A DNA stretch of 64,000 nucleotides from Dysidea avara (lineage: Eukaryota; Porifera; Demospongiae; Dictyoceratida; Dysideidae), in assembly GCF_963678975.1 (NCBI RefSeq), contig NC_089281.1, positions 11,123,277 through 11,187,276 of the forward strand, in the 5' to 3' direction. The position numbers were made by a program, and so were the translations under genes. The notes below the pieces were generated by a model, which worked only from the letters and a program-made list of their open reading frames with translations, had not been told where the DNA came from and did no database searches. This document shows, piece by piece, positions 57,774-64,000 of this stretch; position 1 is the first letter of the stretch; each line of letters begins with the position of its first letter.

Positions 57774-60700
57774 CTATACAGGTATATTTATTGAGCCAGT
57801 ACTAGAACGCGGTGAACCAACACTTGAATGATGTGATGCATTGCTGGAGCGGTGTTCTTTCAAAAGTCCATCATTACTCAAAAATTCTTCCATCTCTGAC
57901 AATGATATTGTGCAGAGACGTTTTAGTGGTTTCACTGATGTGGCAAGGTCTACACTAACTAAAATTATACACACAATATATAGTAAAGCAAATATTATAA
58001 GTATTACTTACCTAGTTCTTCAGTGATGGTAGTAATATCACTACTACTACTAGGCAAAGAAGGTCTAAACGCAACTGATTGTGGTACAACATCATTTATG
58101 GGCTTTTGGTCTTTACTTGGTTCCTCAATGTCAGCATCGAGGAAATTGTTCTTTGATGCTACCTGTCTTACAATAGTATCTAACTGTTCTTGGCTCATCA
58201 ATGTAGGTAATGATTTTGCTGATCTTTTAACTTTGATTGGATCAGTTGTGGGCACATCTAAATGAGAAACTTTTCGATGTTTTACATTATTAGGCAGCAT
58301 TCTTCTCAGTGGTACACTATGTTTCTTATGAGCCAATCCAAGACTGCTGGCACTTAATCCACCAGCAGTAATCTCTTCCCTTCCCTTAGCTCCAGGACTG
58401 AAGTGAATTTCAACTCTATAACGATCCTTGCTATCTGTTGGTGCTCTGCTATTTTCAAACAGTAAAAACACAATTTGTGTCATGTAGTTCAACTCTGGTG
58501 CACTGTCAAGTAGTTTCTTTGTATCTGGCCACTCAGGAAGATCCAGCTATTAACAGAATATTTAACAATTAAGTTACAACTATAGTTTACAACATACATC
58601 TGCCAAGTTCCCATATCTCAGTTTATTAACCATAGCATGAATGTTGGATTCACTGGTAAAGTAGAGTCTTGTTCTAACATGTTTCTTGGGGGTGACTGCT
58701 CCTAACAAATACCTACAGCAACATTCCAACAAAAGTAATTGCTTATAGGCAATCCATTATGGAGTTATATGCATTTTCTATTCCACTCAGTTGTAATATG
58801 CTGTTTATACTTACAGTTTGAACACTTTCCTACGATGGAAAGTGGAAAGGGGGGAGACAACAGGACATAGAAGGTAAATGTGCAGTGCCATGCACTGGCT
58901 GCACTTGGCCGCATGACACAATACTGTATGTTTTGATATAGGCTATTTCTAATAGTACTCTAAAAGAGCACACATTTTTTTCAGAGCACTTCTAATACAA
59001 TGCAATAGAAAGTTCTAAAACAATCTAAAACTACCACTGATAGGTTATAAAACTTTATCATTCTAGCATACTAAACCAAAACTTTCATTTATAAGGTGAA
59101 AATTAAGCAAGGTGAGCAACTGATAGCAGTTAGGCATATAGGTGTGGAGCTCCCTGGTTCAAACCCTAGAGAAATTTTTTCCGACATTTTTTCCACACGT
59201 TTTTTACTTCTCAGTGACTGTTCTATAGGGGTATCTCAATTGCATTTTTTTCACATCTGCTTTATATATCCTCAGCATTTTCAAACTACAAAAGGATTGC
59301 ACTACAATAGTGCACTACAATAGTTACTTCATGTACAGACCTATTTTCAAGTTATTCCATCACAAGGATCACCCTGTAGGCATGAAAACTAATTGCTCTT
59401 GCAATTTTTAAAAGCATGTAAAATTTCTTTGTTCTTAATTCAATCTGTATGAAAACTGGACTGTAAATGTACTGCATACTACCCTCCAAATTTGTCATAA
59501 AGCTATACTATCTTTTGTAAGTGCCTGGCTCCTCTAAGTGGGGAAATGAGTATTCAGTGGTCTTTAGGTTGGCTTCGCTGTTGTCTGGGCTTTCATTGCA
59601 TTGATTTGTCATTCAATGTATTCGTGCTTTCTTATGCTGGGGGTGGTTGACAAAGGCAGTGCATTTAGCTTGGGAAATAAAGTAAAATGCACGCTTGCCT
59701 GTCATACATCTGCACCAGTTGTACTTGGCCACATGACATACTATCGTGTGTCTTGATTTTTCATTGGTAGATCTATGAAATTTACTATTGAGTAGATTTA
59801 GCTAGAATTTTCATTTATAAAGTAGGTGAACAGATGTAATAGCAGCAGCTCAGTGGTTAAGGATTTGTGTGTTCAGTATGGAGATCCCTGTTTTGAATGC
59901 TGGAAGTTTTTTTCGACGTTTCATGCTTTTTTATCCTGTGGTGACTATTCTATTAGAGTATCTTGACCCCATGATTGGATAGATACTTGGTACGGAAGAT
60001 GTCCTGAAAAATATAGGATAGTTCTGTTAGCTATTACTGAGACATGAATGTGTGAAAATGCATTTTCTTGGCTCCTCACACTTGCATGCCCCTGGACGGG
60101 CTTGCAGCCTAACACACTATTGTGTGTTCTGATCAGCAATTCAGCATCTGTTTGTGATGGAGTCATTTTATAACTTACTAAAAGTGTACCATAAGGCATT
60201 TGCAACTTCCAAGAGAAATTATTATTGGAATAATTTTTAAACATTTGTAATTTTTGTAAAATATATTAATATTTAAAGGAGGAGTAATTTGTCCCTTTAA
60301 GAATCAAATTTTATTCATCTTACAGAGTGAACATTGTGTTATGAAGGAAATTGTGCACCAATTATCAATCTCCCAAAACAGACCATAGAGTTAGTCTCGT
60401 GCCCAGCCAGGCTCACACTATGCGCAAACACCTTCTGGTGATAATGCTCGAGTTTGGGCCTGGAAGTGCAATCCAGCCAAAATATTGGTTGGCCAATCAG
60501 AATCGACGAGTTGCACAATCGCGTGAATGTATTGGAAGGAAACAAAGCATACAATTTAAAGCCATTATTAGAAGCTATTCACCAAGGTTGTTTAAGACGC
60601 TTGTTGTCAAGTTGTGTTTTCTGATCTGACCTTATAAGATCGAAGAATCATGACTCAACGTTTCACCAGAAATGAAACACTATCCTCTGGTAATACAATA

Positions 60701-63700
60701 AATGAAGAGATTGCATCTAGCCAATGCCCTATTCTGAGTTTTACTTTATTTCTAGCCATTCTTGAATGGTTTTAAAATGACTATGCAACTCCTCTATTCT
60801 GATTGGCCAGCCAATAGTTTGGCTGAATCACACTTCTGGGCCCAAGAAATTCAAGCATTGTTGCCAGACGGTGTTTGTGTATTAGTGCGAGCCTGGCTGG
60901 GCATGAGACTAAACCATAGTGTGCTTGATACGTGAGTTGTTCTATGTGGTTAATTCATTATTGGTGTCAACAGCCATTGAGTTAGCTATCAATAGCAGTT
61001 GATCTATGTATGGCTTATACCCATGTAGCTAAACATTACAGAAGTATCTTACTTTGGATCCAGTTGATGCATGATGTCTGCACCAGTGTTACACACAGCA
61101 TTAGTGATGTCCATGTGAATCTTCTGTAATAATGGTTCACAAACTTCTACGGCAATCTCAATTTTCTCATTACTAGTGATGCCATACTCTTGGGGCATCA
61201 CCAGATCTGCCAGGTATACTGATTGCATATACAAGTCATAGGCTACCTTGAGACCAAGATGACTATGAGATAGTAGAACATGTTAGTATTGTACATGACC
61301 TACTAGTCTAGTTAGTATACCTGTTGTGTAGCATGTCATATTTGATACAGTCATAAATGTCTGGAATTTTACTGATATCAAATTTGCCATCTTTACGTTT
61401 AAAATCCTATTATAATGTTTTCAACAGCTGGAAACTACAATTAATATTCAAAGTACCTTCTCCAGTTTCTCCCACCGTGCAAGCATCAACTTTAAACTTT
61501 CAGATAAGTACAAGTGCACTACAAATATTACACAAAAATGAAATAAACATATACTACAATGAACATAGCTACTTATCACACCCAAGTACAACTGCTTTTT
61601 GCAAAGTAGAACCCAACGCATTATCTGATACATTTCAGTACTGACTAGCATAAGAGCTACTTCCAAGTTGTAGTTTATGGATCATTGGTACTTACTTTAC
61701 CATGCAAACAATCTCTACAGACAAACTGAATCCAACAAACATTTAATAGCCCACTTATCCATGCCTGTATCCACATTGCATAGAAGGACAGTATGGCCAC
61801 CAAACTTTATCCAGAATTAACTTGACACACAGGAGTCCACTTTGTTGTGCCCACAAGAAAATATATGCACCTCCAGCTGAACAGGATTTAAACCAGTAAC
61901 TTATGTGTTCAACCAGTTCGACAACACTTTTCCATGTGGTTTGTAGTGCTATACAATGTACTGCAGGAGATATGCAATGGAGGGAGTTTGTAAAAGACGG
62001 AATAAGGAATAGCGGAATAACGGAATAACTCGCATCACAACGAACAGGCATTTATATGGCTTATGCAATGTTAGGGTGATTGTACTGTTACAGCTGTGAA
62101 CTCATCCTTCGTAGATATCCTTACAATGTTAGGGCGATTGCGTGTACTGTTACAGTTGTGAACTACACTGCTTCGTCGCTCATAGCCGTCCTAACGAAGT
62201 GATTACTATATGCTCTTACTACTACTGTATGTAGCTAAGTATCATTGCGCTAGCACAGCTAGAATATACAGTAGTTAGCTATTAGTTTCGTTTTAAGTCT
62301 TCATCCTTCCAGTGGAGGGATGAAACGAAACGGCTGTCACACCCCCTTTTGCTTGCAACATTGGTACCATACTTTACATACAGTAGTGGCTAGTAAAAGC
62401 TATAATCAAATGTAATTTTGCACTTCGTAAGTGTGTACTGTATTGTTAGGTATGGTACCAACGTCATGAGCAAAGGGGGCGTGGCAGTCGTTTCGTTTCA
62501 TCCCTCCACTGGAAGGATGAAGACTCGAAAACGAAACTAATAGCTAACTATTGTATATTCTAGCTTAGTTACATACAGTAGTAGTAAGAGCGTATAGTAA
62601 TCATTTCGCTAGGACATCTATGAGTGACGAAGCAGTGTAGTTCACAGCTGTAACAGTACACGCAATCACCCTACATTGTAAGGTAGGATATCTACAAAGG
62701 ATGAGTTCACAGCTGTAACAGTACAATCACCCTAACATTGCATAAGCCATATAAATGCCCGTTCGTTGTGATGCGAGTTATTCCGTTATTCCGCTATTCC
62801 TTATTCCGTCTTTTACAAACTCCCTGCAATGGATGTTAGAATCTTTATTTAAAAGTGTCAGAAGATGAAGAGTGTTGAAAAAGCCACATTGGCACTTGCA
62901 GTGATTGCTAAGCAAGATAAAGCTGAGGATCTCGTCATCAACAGTTCTATATTTAAAAGATGGAGTTGTCAAGCTGAGGAATTTTTCACTAAGTTTTGTT
63001 CTACACCCTGCAATGAACATGTTGTAGACAACAAATGACATGCAGCAATACTTCTAGCACTCCAATACTTCTTCTAGGTGATGAGCATTTCTAGCAGCAT
63101 TGAACTATGCTGGTGCTCTATAATCATTTGGCTATGGTGCCTCACATATAAGCATACACATATGGATAATATGTACACATGCATTCATTGATATATACCT
63201 TCTTTTTTCTCAACTTCTAAATCAGAAATTTGCTTAGTGAGAAGTGCAATGTTTTCAAACAACATTTGGCAGGCAACCACAGGATTCTTGATGGCATCTA
63301 TTGCAGTATTGTAAGATGGTGCCTCAGTAGGACTTAGCTATAATCGTATAACATTACAAGATGGCATTATGCACATCTATGCATGCTCAACAAATTTTGT
63401 TAACAATACCTGTCTTTTTAGTTCATCCACATCATAAGTACTTGTTCTCATAGTGTCATGCAATCTCTTTTTTACTCTGCAAAACTTCATAATCATATGG
63501 CATGTCTTAAATGCAAGGATGTTCAGACCTGGTCATGGCCTCTTCAGCCATAAAAGCATTGTCCAGCAGTTTGTCCACGTTTCGCTTTACCATGTGGAAC
63601 AGGATTGGAGCAAGGGTACCCTCCAAATCCACTAGACCCTATTACACACGCAGATTAAATCATACTCCAATATATTATGTATGCCACAAATGTCTACATG

Positions 63701-63981
63701 TACGTATAATTAAAGTCTCATTGGTGTAGAGTGTCTAGCATTGTATACCTTAACAAAAGCAGCTGCAGTCATTTGTACTCTTCCTTCATCAGATGCGTAC
63801 ACTTTCAAGTCATGTCGGTAGGTGCTGTGAAGGCGTAGAAATCCTGATCCAGGTAGGGAACCATATTCCCCAGCTCCTCCTGGGTAGATACAACGAAACA
63901 CTTTTCCTAGTTCCTCAGCTTGTTGTCTACCAGCTGGAGTGAGTTCTCCACCCCATTTTAGGATCATCAGTAATGCTCTTC
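57774..63981 (-). CDS. PPIP5K: PPIP5K/VIP1 inositol pyrophosphate kinase-phosphatase, copy B, 3' part
   Basis: The last ten exons of a second PPIP5K; the 5' part is beyond the right edge. Exons: 63981-63749, 63638-63529, 63476-63410, 63337-63199, 61518-61457, 61406-61321, 61262-61053, 58712-58598, 58546-58012, 57958-57774 (stop TAG). That is 1742 nt, about 580 codons, all phases consistent. Exon boundaries and phases match copy A one for one, most lengths being identical (62, 86, 210, 115). Visible parts are the second half of the phosphatase-type domain ([41 protein letters not shown]), then SESNIHAM where copy A has TESHVHSM, then [24 protein letters not shown] and a Ser-rich C-terminus. 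The kinase domain is not in the window, so its state is unknown. It is in tandem, head-to-tail, with copy A. Confidence 0.94.
59095..59245 (+). mobile_element. tRNA-derived SINE-like element, family S2 (copy 1)
   Basis: Box A-like GATAGCAGTTAGGC and box B-like GGTTCAAACCC are spaced as in a tRNA-derived SINE. A T-rich stretch follows, then CAGTGACTGTTCTATAGGGG. It lies in the PPIP5K-B intron 61052-58713. Its 3' end matches 59815-59975. Confidence 0.65.
59815..59975 (+). mobile_element. tRNA-derived SINE-like element, family S2 (copy 2)
   Basis: Box A-like AGCTCAGTGGTTAAGG, a diverged box B, then TTTTTTTCGACGTTTCATGC and the end GTGACTATTCTATTAGAGTA. The terminal TATTAGAGTATCTTGA is the reverse complement of the dispersed CTCTAATAGAGCAGTCA-type motif, tying those motifs to this SINE family. 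Confidence 0.65.
60391..60912. mobile_element. MITE, TAGTCTCGTGCCCA family, 520 bp
   Basis: Ends TTAGTCTCGTGCCCAGCCAG and the inverted CTGGCTGGGCATGAGACTAA. Flanks ACCATAGAG (60382-60390) and ACCATAGTG (60913-60921) agree at 8 of 9 positions, a probable 9 bp target duplication. Its short relative is at 41540-41664. It lies in a PPIP5K-B intron. Confidence 0.8.
61981..62825. mobile_element. Giant foldback element, about 380 bp arms, 7 bp TSD
   Basis: Two nearly complementary arms (61981-62371 and about 62450-62825) flank a spacer of about 78 bp. Ends AGGGAGTTTGTAAAAGACGG / CCGTCTTTTACAAACTCCCT. The direct repeat GCAATGG flanks it (61974-61980, 62826-62832). Each arm contains an internal duplication of GTACTGTTACAG(C/T)TGTGAACT. 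It lies in the PPIP5K-B intron between 61519 and 63198. No transposase is visible. Confidence 0.92.
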
Positions 63982-64000
63982 CTAAATAGCAAAATTAACA

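Overview
This is a eukaryotic, animal window. All genes are multi-exon with GT-AG introns (one GC-AG), the non-coding DNA is AT-rich, and the proteins are metazoan families such as protein kinase D, protein O-mannosyltransferase 2, a Rho GTPase and VIP1/PPIP5K. The divergence of these proteins from vertebrate relatives, together with many short inverted-repeat elements and tRNA-derived SINEs, suggests an early-branching animal. My best guess is a demosponge, but the sequence alone does not prove it. No bacterial or viral genes, CRISPR arrays or rRNA/tRNA genes were recognised.

Layout. 1378-3153 (+) is the 3' end of a protein kinase D gene. It converges on a complete GSTZ1 (maleylacetoacetate isomerase) gene on the minus strand (3359-9393), whose 4.7 kb sixth intron holds a 493 bp perfect tetranucleotide array and other repeats. 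GSTZ1 is head-to-head with a complete 21-exon POMT2 gene (9426-37588, +), with only 32 bp between the two start codons. From memory of the human map, the same divergent pair exists at 14q24.3, so this looks like very old microsynteny around a bidirectional promoter. POMT2 is followed by a two-exon atypical Rho GTPase (37896-38929, +) with substitutions at both classical GTPase-inactivating positions. Convergent to it is a small two-exon gene of unknown function (39168-41375, -). About 4.8 kb then carries only repeats and a possible gene relic.

The right third holds two tandem, head-to-tail PPIP5K (inositol pyrophosphate kinase/phosphatase) paralogues on the minus strand. Copy A is complete (46189-55811, 21 exons, 1052 aa). 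Copy B (57774-63981) contains the last ten exons and runs off the right edge. They share intron positions and phases. One intron plus parts of its flanking exons is nearly identical between them although other exons have diverged, which suggests gene conversion. Copy B has an Asn where copy A and its relatives have a His in the phosphatase-domain ESHxHS-type motif.

The genes are mostly unrelated housekeeping or signalling genes (tyrosine catabolism, O-mannosylation, inositol pyrophosphates, kinase and GTPase signalling). Exon models were built by eye from reading frames and splice consensus. The POMT2, GSTZ1, PPIP5K-A, Rho and unknown-gene models each sum to an exact multiple of three with consistent phases, which supports them strongly. 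Mobile DNA consists mainly of non-autonomous elements: terminal-inverted-repeat MITEs, a large foldback element with a 7 bp target duplication, palindromic hairpin families and SINE-like repeats. I found no autonomous transposase.
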